Positions 17,305 through 26,852 are shown, numbered from the stretch's first letter. The stretch: 64,000 nucleotides of DNA from Streptomyces sp. NBS 14/10 (GCF_002224125.1 NZ_NCSM01000005.1:321165-385164), one strand, 5' to 3'. Numbers and translations: made by a program. Notes: generated by a model not told the origin, from the letters alone.

Positions 17305-17313
17305 ACCGGTTAA
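17302..17313. promoter_or_regulatory. Operator-like palindrome after the LacI gene
   Basis: TGAACCGGTTAA overlaps the stop codon of the regulator. The AACCGGTT core is perfectly symmetric and matches the CG-centred half-sites of many LacI-family operators. The second, similar site is at 16187-16200. Confidence 0.4.
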
Positions 17314-17370
17314 GCGAGGACCGGCGGGCGTACCGCGCCGACCGGATGAACTCGGCCCGCCCCGGGGCCC

Positions 17371-17391
17371 GCCGGACAGCGCGTGTCCGGC
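17371..17391 (+). terminator. Hairpin after the LacI-family gene
   Basis: GCCGGACA at 17371-17378 pairs with TGTCCGGC at 17384-17391 around a 5-base loop. It lies between the regulator and the lipase maturation factor gene and would separate their transcripts. Confidence 0.5.
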
Positions 17392-17469
17392 GTTAGGTGG
17401 TACGGATAACCGGGTGCCCGGCGACGAGGGCGAACCGAGCCGGGAAACAGGCCCAGGGAGCGGTTCCGC

Positions 17470-18915
17470 ATGGACTGGTTCACCTCATCCGACTACTGGC
17501 TGACCCGGCTGGTCTTCCAACGGGGGCTGGCGGCCCTGTATGTGATCGCCTTTGTGGTCGCGGCGAACCAGGGGCGGGCCCTGATCGGCGAGCGCGGCCT
17601 GACGCCGGTGCCGCGGTTCACCGCGCATATGCCGTTCCGGCGCTCCCCCAGCCTGTTCCACCTCCACTTCTCGGACCGCTTCTTCACCGGCTGCGCCTGG
17701 CTGGGGGCCGCGCTCGCCGCCGCGGTGGTGGCGGGGGCCGCGGACCGGCTGCCGCTGTGGGCCGCGATGCTGATGTGGCTGGTGCTGTGGCTGCTGTATC
17801 TGTCGATCGTCAACGTCGGACAGGTGTGGTACGGATTCGGCTGGGAGTCACTGCTCCTGGAGACCGGCTTTCTCGCCGTCTTCCTCGGCAACGCCCGCAC
17901 CGCGCCGCCGGTCCTGGTGCTGTGGCTGCTGCGCTGGCTGCTGTTCCGGGTCGAGTTCGGCGCCGGGCTGATCAAGATCCGAGGGGACCGCTGCTGGCGG
18001 CAGCTGACCTGTCTGTACTACCACCACGAGACACAGCCGATGCCGGGCCCGCTGAGCTGGTTCTTCCACCGGCTGCCGGGGTCCCTGCACCGGGTCGAGG
18101 TCGCGGCCAATCACGTCGCCCAGTTGGCCGTGCCCTTCGCGCTGTTCACACCGCAGCCGGTGGCGAGCGTGGCCGGGGGCGTGATCGCGGTCACCCAGCT
18201 GTGGCTGGTCGCGTCCGGCAACTTCTCGTGGCTGAACTGGGTGACCATCCTGCTGGCCCTCGCCGCGGTCGACGGGCGGCGCGCGGCCCAGGCGCTGGGG
18301 CTCCCCGAGCCGCCGCCGCTCGCCGCTCCCCCGGTGTGGTACGAGGCCCTGGTGCTGGCCGCCACCGTGCTGGTGGTGGTGCTCAGCTACTGGCCGACCC
18401 GGAACCTGGTGTCGGGCAGTCAGCTGATGAACTACTCCTTCAACCCGCTGCACCTGGTCAACACCTACGGCGCCTTCGGCAGCGTCAACCGCGCCCGGTT
18501 CGAGGTGGTGATCCAGGGCACCGACGAGCCGCTGCCCACGCCGGACGCGGTGTGGAAGGAGTACGAGTTCCGCGGCAAGCCGGGCGATGTGCGCCGGATG
18601 CCGCGCCAGTTCGCCCCGTACCATCTGCGGCTGGACTGGATGATGTGGTTCGCCGGGATCTCACCGGCCTACGCCCGATCCTGGTTCGGCCCGCTGGTCA
18701 CCAAGCTGCTGGAGGGCGATCGGGCGACGCTGAAGCTGCTGCGGGTGTGCCCCTTCCCCGACACGCCGCCCACCCATATCCGCGCCCGGCTGTTTCTGTA
18801 CCGCTTCACGACCTGGGATGAGTTGCGGGCCACCGGCGCATGGTGGCACCGCACACTGATTCGTGAATTCCTGCCCCCGGTCGCCCTCGACCGCCCGGAC
18901 CGGCGGGACCGATAG
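17470..18915 (+). CDS. Lipase maturation factor family membrane protein
   Basis: The 481-residue polytopic protein starts MDWFTSSDYWLTRLVFQRGLA, the characteristic family opening (W-x-AR-x-VFQRGLA). It has about nine hydrophobic segments up to residue 310, with the conserved GFGWESLLLETGFLAVFLG, RWLLFRVEFGAGLIKIRGD and the YHHETQPMP loop. The soluble tail has YGAFGSVNRARFEVVIQGT and RLDWMMWFAG. In animals LMF1 helps lipoprotein lipase fold in the ER; the bacterial role is unknown but presumably at the cell membrane. The family is widespread in actinobacteria and the length is typical. It is tail to tail with the SARP gene, 19 bases away. Confidence 0.92.
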   Translation: MDWFTSSDYWLTRLVFQRGLAALYVIAFVVAANQGRALIGERGLTPVPRFTAHMPFRRSPSLFHLHFSDRFFTGCAWLGAALAAAVVAGAADRLPLWAAMLMWLVLWLLYLSIVNVGQVWYGFGWESLLLETGFLAVFLGNARTAPPVLVLWLLRWLLFRVEFGAGLIKIRGDRCWRQLTCLYYHHETQPMPGPLSWFFHRLPGSLHRVEVAANHVAQLAVPFALFTPQPVASVAGGVIAVTQLWLVASGNFSWLNWVTILLALAAVDGRRAAQALGLPEPPPLAAPPVWYEALVLAATVLVVVLSYWPTRNLVSGSQLMNYSFNPLHLVNTYGAFGSVNRARFEVVIQGTDEPLPTPDAVWKEYEFRGKPGDVRRMPRQFAPYHLRLDWMMWFAGISPAYARSWFGPLVTKLLEGDRATLKLLRVCPFPDTPPTHIRARLFLYRFTTWDELRATGAWWHRTLIREFLPPVALDRPDRRDR

Positions 18916-18934
18916 CCAGGGGGATGCCCGCGGC

Positions 18935-20785
18935 TCAGAAGCCCATGAAGTGGCGCACCGACGGCGCCGTACGCGCCACCGCCACCTTCTCCAGCGCGTA
19001 TGTGCGAACCGGTTCCCGGAAGCGGTAGTGCCGCCCGCCCGCCGCCCGCTCCTCCGAGACCTCCAGCAGTGAGGCGTCGACCAGCCGCATCAGCACCACA
19101 TCGGCCGTGGTGGTGTCGGTGCCCAGCGCCCGGGCGCCCTGCCCGGCGGTGAACAGCCGGTGCCGTATCAGGGCCAGCCGCAGAAAGCATTCCTGGGCGT
19201 CCTCATCGAGCTTGCGGAAGCAGCTGTCCAGCCGGTCGTACAGGTCGAGCCCCAGCGCCGACAGTTCGGAGAGCCGGTGCTGCCCCTTGGCGGATCGTAT
19301 CTTCGCCAGTACGCAGGAGATACTGACCGGCCGCAACGCCATCAGCCGCTCGCCGAGGAAGGTGATGGCCAGGGGCAGCCCGTCCGCCAGCCGCACCACG
19401 TCGGCGACGGCCTCGGGCTCGGCGTCCGTCCACTCCCGTCCGATCAGCCGGGTGAGCAGTTGCCCGCCCTCCGCGGTGGACAGGCAGCCGAGCGCCACGG
19501 TCCGCGCCCCGCGCAGCCCGTACAGCAGGGAGCGGGCGGTGATCAGCACGGCGCAGCCGGTGCCGCCCGGGAGCAGCGGTTCGACCTGCTGCGGCGAGTC
19601 GGCGTCGTCCAGCACCAGCAGCACTCGGCGATCGGAGCTCCAGGTTCGGAACAACGCCGTCCGCCTGCCCAGCGTCGTGGGGATGTCGCGCGGCGCCACG
19701 CCGATCCCCCGCAGGATGTGCTCCATCGCCTCCGCCGCGGTCGCCGGGTTGGGCTGTGATCCGCCCAGAGGTACGTACAGCTGCCCGTCGGGGTAGCGGG
19801 CGCGGACCGCATGGGCGAGGTGGATGGCGGTGGCCGTCTTGCCGACACCCGGCATACCGACCAGCGACACCACGGGCAGGCCCGTGGTGTCGCCGTAGGC
19901 CGCGAGCAGGCCGGCGATCTCGTCGAGCACGGTCTGCCGCCCGGTGAAGTCGACGGTGTCCCGGGGGAGTTGGGCGGGCGGGGCCGGGGGCTGTACGCGG
20001 CGGGGCGGCGGGGGCGGGGCGGCCGGCGGGTCGAGCGAGGGGTCACCGGCGAGCATGGAGCGCTGCAGCCGCTGGAGTTCGGGGCCCGGCTCCAGGCCCA
20101 ACTCGTCGACCAGATGGCGGCGCAGATCGTGGAACACCTTCAACGCCTCGCCGCGCCGCCCGGAACGGTGGAGCGCGAGCATCAGCTTGGCGTGGATGCC
20201 CTCGTGCAGGGGCCTGGCCGCGGCCAGCGCCTTGAGCTCACCGTTCAGCTCATGGTGCCGACCGAGCTGGAAATCGGCTTCGACGCGCATCTCCAGGGCG
20301 CGCAGCCGGCGCTCCTCCAGTTCGGTGGCATGCGCTTCGAGCAGTTCCCCGCGGTCCACATTGGCCAGGGCGCTGCCCTGCCACATCCCCAGGGCCCGGT
20401 TCAGCACTTCCCTGGCATGTCCGGGGTCCCCGGCGGCAAGCACCTCCCTGCCTTCTTCGACCAGGGCCCGAAAGGAATTGAAATCGATCGCGCTTTCCGG
20501 TGCGCGGACGGTATAGCCGCCCGGCCGGGTCTGGAGCAACAGCTCTCCGCCGCAGCCCGGACGGGCCAGGCTGCGGCGGAGTTCATAGATATAGGTGTGT
20601 ACGGCGCGAATGGCCTTGTCCGGGGGGCTGCTTCCCCACAGTTCGTCGATGAGGTCCTTGGTGGGCACGACCTCGTTGTGCCGCAGTATCAGCAGGGCCA
20701 GGGTCCGGCGGAGCTTGGGGGCGCTCGGCGTGCGAACGCGGGAGTCGTCCAGGACCTCGAAGTTTCCCAGAACCTGAAACCTCAT
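18935..20785 (-). CDS. AfsR/SARP-family regulator with NB-ARC ATPase domain
   Basis: The 616-residue protein has an OmpR-type winged DNA-binding domain at about 1-95 (LRRTLALLILRHNEVVP, AIRAVHTYIYELRR) and a bacterial transcriptional activation domain at about 100-245, ending VDELGLEPGPELQRLQ. A Pro-rich linker follows, then an NB-ARC ATPase with GMPGVGKT near 310, RRVLLVLDDADS near 390 and GLPLAI near 468. It ends soon after this and lacks the long TPR tail of full AfsR. SARPs activate secondary-metabolite or developmental genes, but no biosynthetic cluster is in view. The ATG at 20785 follows a G-rich tract. Start, order and domains fit a medium-size SARP. Confidence 0.92.
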   Translation of the reverse strand: MRFQVLGNFEVLDDSRVRTPSAPKLRRTLALLILRHNEVVPTKDLIDELWGSSPPDKAIRAVHTYIYELRRSLARPGCGGELLLQTRPGGYTVRAPESAIDFNSFRALVEEGREVLAAGDPGHAREVLNRALGMWQGSALANVDRGELLEAHATELEERRLRALEMRVEADFQLGRHHELNGELKALAAARPLHEGIHAKLMLALHRSGRRGEALKVFHDLRRHLVDELGLEPGPELQRLQRSMLAGDPSLDPPAAPPPPPRRVQPPAPPAQLPRDTVDFTGRQTVLDEIAGLLAAYGDTTGLPVVSLVGMPGVGKTATAIHLAHAVRARYPDGQLYVPLGGSQPNPATAAEAMEHILRGIGVAPRDIPTTLGRRTALFRTWSSDRRVLLVLDDADSPQQVEPLLPGGTGCAVLITARSLLYGLRGARTVALGCLSTAEGGQLLTRLIGREWTDAEPEAVADVVRLADGLPLAITFLGERLMALRPVSISCVLAKIRSAKGQHRLSELSALGLDLYDRLDSCFRKLDEDAQECFLRLALIRHRLFTAGQGARALGTDTTTADVVLMRLVDASLLEVSEERAAGGRHYRFREPVRTYALEKVAVARTAPSVRHFMGF

Positions 20786-20879
20786 GCGCGAACCCCCCGG
20801 TTCATTGGCGACAGGGCCCTGCCCGTTCCCCCGTATTCAGTTCGCAGCCGAGGATACCTCCGACCTGCATGATCACTGG

Positions 20880-20885
20880 ATTCTA
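20880..20885 (-). promoter_or_regulatory. -10 element for the SARP gene
   Basis: Minus-strand TAGAAT, a good actinobacterial -10, lies about 95 bases ahead of the SARP start in an unusually AT-rich 239-base gap. No convincing -35 sits 17-18 bases upstream, so activator dependence is possible. The rest of the gap (to 21024) shows no gene. Confidence 0.35.
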
Positions 20886-21024
20886 GGCGTATTTCGGCTC
20901 ATTCGCGCCTGTGCCTGTTGATACGCGATTTAATTGATGAGCCCGTACGCGCCCAGAAATCGCGGATCAGTTCGGCGCATATCTTTCCGAACCGGGGTGG
21001 TGGATTACCCGCACCGCGAAATTG

Positions 21025-22038
21025 TCAATGGCCGTGCGGCGCCGAGCGGTGCACCGGCCCATGAGCGGCGAGGCAGTGCTCGTCGGGCGCGTCGCCCTCG
21101 AGCACCGGGCCGTGTGCGTCGTTCGGCGGCCGACGGTCGCCGAGGTGGTCGACCTGGAGGGTGGTGTGGGTGATTCCGTAGTGCTCGCCCAGCATCCGCT
21201 CCAGGTCCTCGCGAACGGCGTGGCAGTCGCCGTCCGGGGCCGCGACCAGCACATGGGCGGAGAGCGAGACCTCCCCCGAGGTGATCTGCCAGACATGCAG
21301 ATCGTGCACTTCGGCCACGGCCGCGTGGGACACCAGCCGGTCGCCGATCTCATCGGGCTCGACCCCGCTCGGCGCCGCCTCCAGCAGCACCCGGCCGGAG
21401 GCCCGGACCAGCCCCACGCCGGCCTTGACCATGAGCGCCACCACGACGAGCGAGGCGATCGCGTCCGCACGCGCGAAACCCGTGGTCAGAACGACGACAC
21501 CGGAGATGGCGGTGCCGACGAAGGCGAAGAGGTCGTTGAGGATGTGCTGATAGGCGCCTTCGACGTTGAGCGAGCTGCGGTTGGCTTTGGACATGCACCA
21601 GGCCGCCGCGATATTGACGGCCACTCCGGCGAGTCCGGTGGCCAGGACCAGAGCGCCGTTCACATCGGGCGGGTCGATCAGACGCTCCACCGACTCATAG
21701 CCCAGCCACACCGCGAGGAGCAGCAGCGAGAGCCCATTGGCCTGGGCGGAGAGAATTTCGGCGCGTTTGAGACCGTAGGTGTAGCCGCCGCGCGAGGGGC
21801 GGGCCGCGAGCCGGATCGCGAACAGCGCGAGAACGATGGACGCGGCGTCGGTGAGCATATGGGCGGCATCGGACATCAGCGCCAGCGAGCGCGCCACCAC
21901 CCCGATGATGCCCTCGATCACGATGAAGCCGCTGATCAGCGAGAGCGCCGCCAGCAGCCAGCGACGGTCGGCGTTCTCCGCCACGCCATGGCTGTGCCCG
22001 GCGTGGCCCTCCCCGGGGCCGTGCGTATGGGTACCCAC
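21025..22038 (-). CDS. Cation diffusion facilitator, zinc/cobalt-type (CzcD-like)
   Basis: This proton-coupled metal efflux protein exports Zn, Co or similar ions across the cell membrane. The N-terminus is His-rich (HTHGPGEGHAGHSHG). Six hydrophobic helices follow, with the metal site SDAAHMLTDA in helix 2 and QHILNDL in helix 5 (both HxxxD). The C-terminal cytoplasmic domain has VHDLHVW and ends with many histidines (DEHCLAAHGPVH). I place the start at the GTG at 22038 because GAGGAGG lies seven bases upstream and the protein is then 337 residues; the open frame runs on to 22386 but that extension is basic and unlike the family. Confidence 0.91.
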   Translation of the reverse strand: MGTHTHGPGEGHAGHSHGVAENADRRWLLAALSLISGFIVIEGIIGVVARSLALMSDAAHMLTDAASIVLALFAIRLAARPSRGGYTYGLKRAEILSAQANGLSLLLLAVWLGYESVERLIDPPDVNGALVLATGLAGVAVNIAAAWCMSKANRSSLNVEGAYQHILNDLFAFVGTAISGVVVLTTGFARADAIASLVVVALMVKAGVGLVRASGRVLLEAAPSGVEPDEIGDRLVSHAAVAEVHDLHVWQITSGEVSLSAHVLVAAPDGDCHAVREDLERMLGEHYGITHTTLQVDHLGDRRPPNDAHGPVLEGDAPDEHCLAAHGPVHRSAPHGH

Positions 22039-22302
22039 CCGCTCCTCCTCGAATCGCCCACCGGAACAGCGCAATTGAACAGCACATCGGAAAATAATCC
22101 AAAGGCTGCAATGGACACGGTTATCAAGTGCCACAATCACGCGGCACGGGCGGCGATACCGGCGGCGACGCGGAATGCCTTTCTGAATTCGGCAACGCTT
22201 TTCATTGTCGGACACGGTCGGTGATATGTGCGAGACCGCCCCGGTCCGGGTGAGCTCCGCGGTGAGCCGGTGACCGCGCCGGGCGCGGCGCGTTGGCCTG
22301 AC

Positions 22303-22566
22303 ATGACGACGACGATGCGACGCCGTTCTCTCTCGCAGCCGAGCAGAGCGCTGGACCGGAGCACCGCGGGCGGCGAAACGCTCCATCAGAGCACCTGTGT
22401 GCCCATCTACGCCGCCCTGGTCGAGCGCTGGGCCTCCGCGGGCCGGGCCGTGCCGGGGCGCTACGACCGGGAGTGGGCCGAGCTGGTGAACTGTCCGCCC
22501 TGGCCCGAGCGGGTCCGCTCGGCCTCCCGGCCCGCCGCTTCCCCGGCGCCGCTCAAGCGCTCCTGA
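22303..22566 (+). CDS. Small conserved hypothetical protein
   Basis: The 87-residue product reads MTTTMRRRSLSQPSRALDR, then PIYAALVERWASAGRAVPGRYDREW and VNCPPWP. Codon use is normal for the region and the central helix looks like a short conserved actinobacterial protein, but I cannot name the family. An open frame extends upstream to 22228; I prefer 22303 because the Met-Thr-Thr-Thr start precedes the first conserved-looking stretch. No membrane segment is present. It converges on the Nudix gene with a 54-base gap. Confidence 0.55.
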   Translation: MTTTMRRRSLSQPSRALDRSTAGGETLHQSTCVPIYAALVERWASAGRAVPGRYDREWAELVNCPPWPERVRSASRPAASPAPLKRS

Positions 22567-22620
22567 TATCAGGCAGTGGTGATATCCGGCGCCGGACGGG
22601 CCCGGCCCGGGCGGGCCGCG

Positions 22621-23049
22621 TCACGCGCGGCGGACGCGGCCCTCGGCGACCAGCCGGTGCAGCACCTGGCGCAGCGCGGGGGCGCAGCGGTCTTCCCCGT
22701 CCGCCGTGAGCCAGGCCAGCTCGGCGATTTCCCGGCCCGGGGCCGGCTCGCCCTGCGCCGCGCCCGTATAGCAGGTCATCCGCAGCCGTCGGCCGCCCTG
22801 GCCGTGTGCCTCGTCCTCGATGACGAAGGGCTCACGTGCGGCCAGGGCCGCGGGCGCGGCGGTCAGGCCGAGCTCCTCGGCGAGCTCACGGGCCAGAGCC
22901 TGCGGCCCGTCCTCCCCCGGTTCGAGCTTGCCGCCGGGCAGATAGAACGCGTCGCGCCCGCGGGTGCGCACCGCCAGCAGCTGCCCGTCGCGTACGCAGA
23001 CCCAGCCCACCGACTCCAGCGGCGCCGCCGCACTCCCCGAGTCGGTCAC
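22621..23049 (-). CDS. Nudix hydrolase
   Basis: The Nudix box is complete: GGKLEPGEDGPQALARELAEELGL, fitting G-x5-E-x7-REU-x-EE-x-GU at about residues 38-60 (quoted in full only as motif positions). The family hydrolyses nucleoside diphosphate derivatives, often oxidised nucleotides. The GTG at 23049 overlaps the cobN stop as GTGA, so it is translated after cobN and probably shares the B12-regulated transcript. A longer open frame from 23151 would overlap cobN and is Gly/Arg-rich filler. With this start the protein is 142 residues, a normal single-domain length. Confidence 0.9.
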   Translation of the reverse strand: MTDSGSAAAPLESVGWVCVRDGQLLAVRTRGRDAFYLPGGKLEPGEDGPQALARELAEELGLTAAPAALAAREPFVIEDEAHGQGGRRLRMTCYTGAAQGEPAPGREIAELAWLTADGEDRCAPALRQVLHRLVAEGRVRRA

Positions 23050-26000
23050 TCGGCCTCGTCCTCCCCGCCCGCCGCGCCCTCCAGGCCGCCCTCGGTCTCC
23101 AGGTACAGCTCCCGCACCGCCGCCAGGACCTCGGGGTCCGGGTGCTCCCACAGACCGCGGCTCTCCGCCTCCAGCAGCCGCTCGGCCATGCCGTGCAGCG
23201 CCCAGGGGTTGGCCTCCTGGAGGAAGGAGCGGTTCTCTGGGTCGAGGAGATAGCTCTGGGCCAGCTTGTCGTACATCCAGTCGGCGACCACGCCCGTGGT
23301 GGCGTCGTAACCGAAGAGGTAGTCGACGGTCGCGGCGAGTTCGAAGGCGCCCTTGTAGCCGTGGCGGCGCATCGCCTCGATCCAGCGCGGGTTGACCACG
23401 CGTGCGCGGAAGACCCGGGAGGTCTCCTCGTGCAGGGTGCGGGTGCGGACCGTCTCGGGGCGGGTGGAGTCGCCGATGTACGCGGCCGGGGCGGTGCCCT
23501 TGAGGGCGCGCACGGTGGCGACCATGCCGCCGTGGTACTGGAAGTAGTCGTCCGAGTCCGCGATGTCGTGTTCGCGGGTGTCGGTGTTCTTGGCCGCGAC
23601 CGCGATCCGGCGGTAGGCGCTCTCCATCTCCGCGCGGGCCGGCCGGCCCTCCAGGCCGCGGCCGTACGCGTAGCCGCCCCAGACCGTGTAGACCTCCGCC
23701 AGGTCGGCATCGGTGCGCCAGTCGCGGCTGTCGATGAGCTGGAGCAGACCCGCGCCGTAGGTGCCGGGGCGGGAGCCGAAGATACGGGTGGTGGCGCGGC
23801 GTTCGTCGCCGTGCTCGGCGAGGTCGGCCTGGGCGTGGGCGCGGATGTAGTTGTCGGCCTCGGGCTCGTCGAGGGAGGCGGCGAGGCGTACGGCGTCGTC
23901 GAGCAGCGCCACGACATGCGGGAACGCGTCACGGAAGAAGCCGCTGATGCGTAGAGTGACATCGACCCTGGGGCGGCCCAGCTGCTCGAGTGTCGCGGGT
24001 TCGAGTCCCGTTACTCGTCGCGAGGCGTCGTCCCACACCGGGCGGACGCCCAACAGCGCCAGCGCCTCGGCCACGTCGTCGCCCGAGGTGCGCATCGCGC
24101 TGGTGCCCCACAGCGACAGGCCGACGGAGCGCGGCCAGGCGCCGTCGTTGTCGCGGCGGTAGCGCTCCAGCAGCGAGTCGGCGAGCGCCTGGCCGGTCTC
24201 CCAGGCCAGCCGGCTGGGCACGGCCTTGGGGTCGACGGAGTAGAAGTTACGGCCGGTCGGCAGGACGTTGACCAGGCCGCGCAGCGGTGAACCGGAGGGG
24301 CCCGCGGGCACGAAGCCGCCGCTCAGGGCATGCACGGCGTGGTCGATCTCGTCGGTGGTGGCGGCCAGCCGCGGCACGACCTCGCGGGCCGCGAAGTCGA
24401 GGATCGCGGTCACCGCGTCGTGCTGCTCCTCGGGCAGTCCCAGGCACGCCTTCTCGACGGCCTCCGGGGCCCAGTCGGCGTCCTCCATCGCCTGGACGAG
24501 GGCGCGGGCTCGGTCCTCCGCCTCGTCCGCGCCGGTGCGGGTGGCGGCCGACTCGTCGAGGCCGAGTGCCTCGCGCAGCCCGGGGAGCGCTGTGGTCCCG
24601 CCCCAGATCTGCCGGGCGCGCAGAATGGCCAGGACGAGGTTGACCCGCTCGGGGCCGGAGGGGGCGGTGCCGAGGACATGCAGGCCGTCACGGATCTGGG
24701 CGTCCTTGACCTCGCACAGCCAGCCGTCCACGTGCAGCAGGAAGTCGTCGAAGCCGTCGTCGTCCGGCCGGTCCTCCAGGCCGAGGTCATGGTCGAGCCT
24801 GGCGGCCTGGATGAGGGTCCAGATCTGGGCGCGGATGGCGGGGAGTTTGGCCGGGTCCATCGCCGAGATGGCGGCGTACTCGTCCAGCAGCTGCTCCAGG
24901 CGCGCGATGTCGCCGTAGGAGTCGGCGCGGGCCATGGGCGGCACGAGGTGGTCGACGAGGGTGGCATGGGCGCGGCGCTTGGCCTGCGTGCCCTCCCCCG
25001 GGTCGTTGACCAGGAACGGGTAGATCAGCGGCAGATCGCCGAGCGCCGCGTCGGGGCCACAGGCGGCGGACAGGCCCGCGTTCTTGCCGGGCAGCCACTC
25101 CAGGTTGCCGTGCTTGCCCAGGTGCACCATGGCGTCGGCGCCGAAGCCGCCGTCGGCCTGAGCGGTGGCGATCCAGCGGTATGCGGCCAGATAGTGGTGT
25201 GAGGGCGGCAGATCGGGGTCGTGGTAGATGGCGATCGGGTTCTCGCCGAAGCCGCGCGGTGGCTGGATGACGACCAGCAGATTGCCCCGGCGCAGCGCGG
25301 CCAGCACGATCTCGCCCTCGGGGTCGCGGCTGGTGTCGACGAACATCTCGCCCGGCGGCGGCCCCCAGTGCCCCTCCACCGCCTCGCGCAGCTCCTGCGG
25401 CAGCCGGGCGTACCAGCGGCGGTAGTCGGCGGCGGGGATCCGGACCGGGTTGCGGGCCAGCTGCTCCTCGGTGAGCCAGTCCTGGTCGTGGCCGCCCGCC
25501 TCGATGAGGGCCCGGATCAGCTCGTCACCGTCGCCGGACGCGAGGCCGGGCAGCGCCTCGGGTCCCTCCACCGGGCCGAGGTCGAAGCCGTCCGCGCGCA
25601 GCCGGCGCAGCAGGGCGACTGCGCTGGCGGGCGTGTCCAGGCCGACGGCGTTGCCGATGCGGGAGTGCTTGGTGGGGTAGGCGGACAGCACGAGCGCGAG
25701 GCGCTTGTCGGCCGCCGGTATGTGGCGCAGCCGGGCGTGTCGTACGGCGATCCCCGCGACACGCGCGGCGCGCTCGGGGTCGGCGACATAGACGGGCAGG
25801 CCATCCTCGTCGGTCTCCTTGAAGGAGAACGGCACGGTGATCAGCCGCCCGTCGAACTCCGGGACGGCGACCTGGGTCGCCGCGTCCAGAGGCGAAAGGC
25901 CCTCGTCGTTCGCCTCCCACGCGGCGCGCGGGCCGGTCAGGCACAGCGCCTGGAGCACCGGGACGTCCAGCCCGGCCAGCGCGCCCGCGTCCCACGCCTC

Positions 26001-26693
26001 GTCGTCGCCGCCGGCCGAGGCCTCGGCGGGCCGGGTGCCGCCCGCGGCGAGCACGGTGGTCACCACCGCGTCGGCCTCGGCGAGGGCTTCCAGCAACTCG
26101 GGCTCGGGTGCGCGCAGCGAGGCGACGTACAGCGGCAGCGCGCGGCCCCCGGTGTCCTCGACGGCCTGGCACAGCGCCTCCACGAAGGCGGTGTTGCCGC
26201 TCATGTGGTGGGCGCGGTAGTAGAGCACGGCGATCCGCGGGCCGGTGACGTCCTCGCGCGCGGTGCGCTCCAGTGCGCCCCACGAGGGCGCGGGTGCGGG
26301 CGGCTCGAAGCCGTGGCCGGTCAGCAGGACGGTGTCGGACAGGAAGCGGGCCAGCCGGCCGAGGTTGCCGGGCCCGCCGTGCGCGAGATAGGCGTGTGCC
26401 TCGGCGGCGATGCCGACCGGGACCGTGGATGCCTCCATGAGCTGGGCGTCCGGGGCCTGTTCGCCGGTCAGGACCACGACGGGGCGGTCCCCGGCGAGCA
26501 GCGCGTCGAGCCCTTCCTGCCAGGCGCGCACCCCGCCGAGCAGCCGTACGACGACGAGTTCGACGCCGTCGAGGAGCGCGGGCAGCTCGTCCAGGGGGAG
26601 CCGGGCCGGGTTGGCGAGCCGATAGGGCACCGGGGTCTGTGCCGCGCGGGCACTGAGCAGGTCGGTGTCGGACGTCGACAGCAGCAGGATCAT
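23046..26693 (-). CDS. cobN: Cobaltochelatase subunit CobN
   Basis: CobN is the large subunit of the ATP-dependent enzyme that inserts cobalt into hydrogenobyrinate diamide in the aerobic B12 pathway. The 1215-residue length and segments such as ALVLSAYPTKHSRIGNAVGLD, MVHLGKHGNLEWLPGK, PTGRNFYSVDP and YHGGMVATVRALKG are family hallmarks; the histidines in these loops line the active site. The ATG at 26693 has GAGGAAGG upstream and follows the cobalamin riboswitch directly. The partner AAA/MIDAS subunits (ChlI/ChlD type in actinobacteria) are not in the window. The stop overlaps the Nudix GTG. The gene is divergent from cobG. Confidence 0.96.
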   Translation of the reverse strand: MILLLSTSDTDLLSARAAQTPVPYRLANPARLPLDELPALLDGVELVVVRLLGGVRAWQEGLDALLAGDRPVVVLTGEQAPDAQLMEASTVPVGIAAEAHAYLAHGGPGNLGRLARFLSDTVLLTGHGFEPPAPAPSWGALERTAREDVTGPRIAVLYYRAHHMSGNTAFVEALCQAVEDTGGRALPLYVASLRAPEPELLEALAEADAVVTTVLAAGGTRPAEASAGGDDEAWDAGALAGLDVPVLQALCLTGPRAAWEANDEGLSPLDAATQVAVPEFDGRLITVPFSFKETDEDGLPVYVADPERAARVAGIAVRHARLRHIPAADKRLALVLSAYPTKHSRIGNAVGLDTPASAVALLRRLRADGFDLGPVEGPEALPGLASGDGDELIRALIEAGGHDQDWLTEEQLARNPVRIPAADYRRWYARLPQELREAVEGHWGPPPGEMFVDTSRDPEGEIVLAALRRGNLLVVIQPPRGFGENPIAIYHDPDLPPSHHYLAAYRWIATAQADGGFGADAMVHLGKHGNLEWLPGKNAGLSAACGPDAALGDLPLIYPFLVNDPGEGTQAKRRAHATLVDHLVPPMARADSYGDIARLEQLLDEYAAISAMDPAKLPAIRAQIWTLIQAARLDHDLGLEDRPDDDGFDDFLLHVDGWLCEVKDAQIRDGLHVLGTAPSGPERVNLVLAILRARQIWGGTTALPGLREALGLDESAATRTGADEAEDRARALVQAMEDADWAPEAVEKACLGLPEEQHDAVTAILDFAAREVVPRLAATTDEIDHAVHALSGGFVPAGPSGSPLRGLVNVLPTGRNFYSVDPKAVPSRLAWETGQALADSLLERYRRDNDGAWPRSVGLSLWGTSAMRTSGDDVAEALALLGVRPVWDDASRRVTGLEPATLEQLGRPRVDVTLRISGFFRDAFPHVVALLDDAVRLAASLDEPEADNYIRAHAQADLAEHGDERRATTRIFGSRPGTYGAGLLQLIDSRDWRTDADLAEVYTVWGGYAYGRGLEGRPARAEMESAYRRIAVAAKNTDTREHDIADSDDYFQYHGGMVATVRALKGTAPAAYIGDSTRPETVRTRTLHEETSRVFRARVVNPRWIEAMRRHGYKGAFELAATVDYLFGYDATTGVVADWMYDKLAQSYLLDPENRSFLQEANPWALHGMAERLLEAESRGLWEHPDPEVLAAVRELYLETEGGLEGAAGGEDEAE

Positions 26694-26739
26694 GCGACGG
26701 CAGGCCTTCCTCGGGGTCCGCGCCCCGGGCGGGTTGAAG

Positions 26740-26842
26740 ACGGCGGGAGTTCCTGGCTCGCGCGGCCGTCGCAATACCGGCTGCCGCGCTCACAGTGGCG
26801 GGACCGCGCCGGATTTCCACCGGCTCCTACCCTACCCGCCGT
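26740..26842 (-). ncRNA. Cobalamin riboswitch controlling cobN
   Basis: Read on the minus strand, ACGGCGGG (26842-26835) and CCCGCCGT (26747-26740) form an 8-bp P1 stem. Inside lie the B12-box signatures AGCCGGTGGAAATCCGG, then CGGTCCCGCCACTGTG, and the conserved AGCCAGGA just before P1 closes. A CGGGG-N6-CCCCG hairpin and the GAGGAAGG ribosome binding site lie between P1 and cobN, so ligand binding probably hides the binding site or ends transcription. It reads toward cobN and not toward cobG. Confidence 0.92.
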
Positions 26843-26846
26843 GAGC

Positions 26847-26852
26847 ATAGTA
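26847..26852 (-). promoter_or_regulatory. -10 element for the riboswitch-cobN transcript
   Basis: Minus-strand TACTAT lies about 7-10 bases before the first P1 base of the riboswitch, the right place for transcription to start at the aptamer edge. No clear -35 is seen. Confidence 0.4.
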
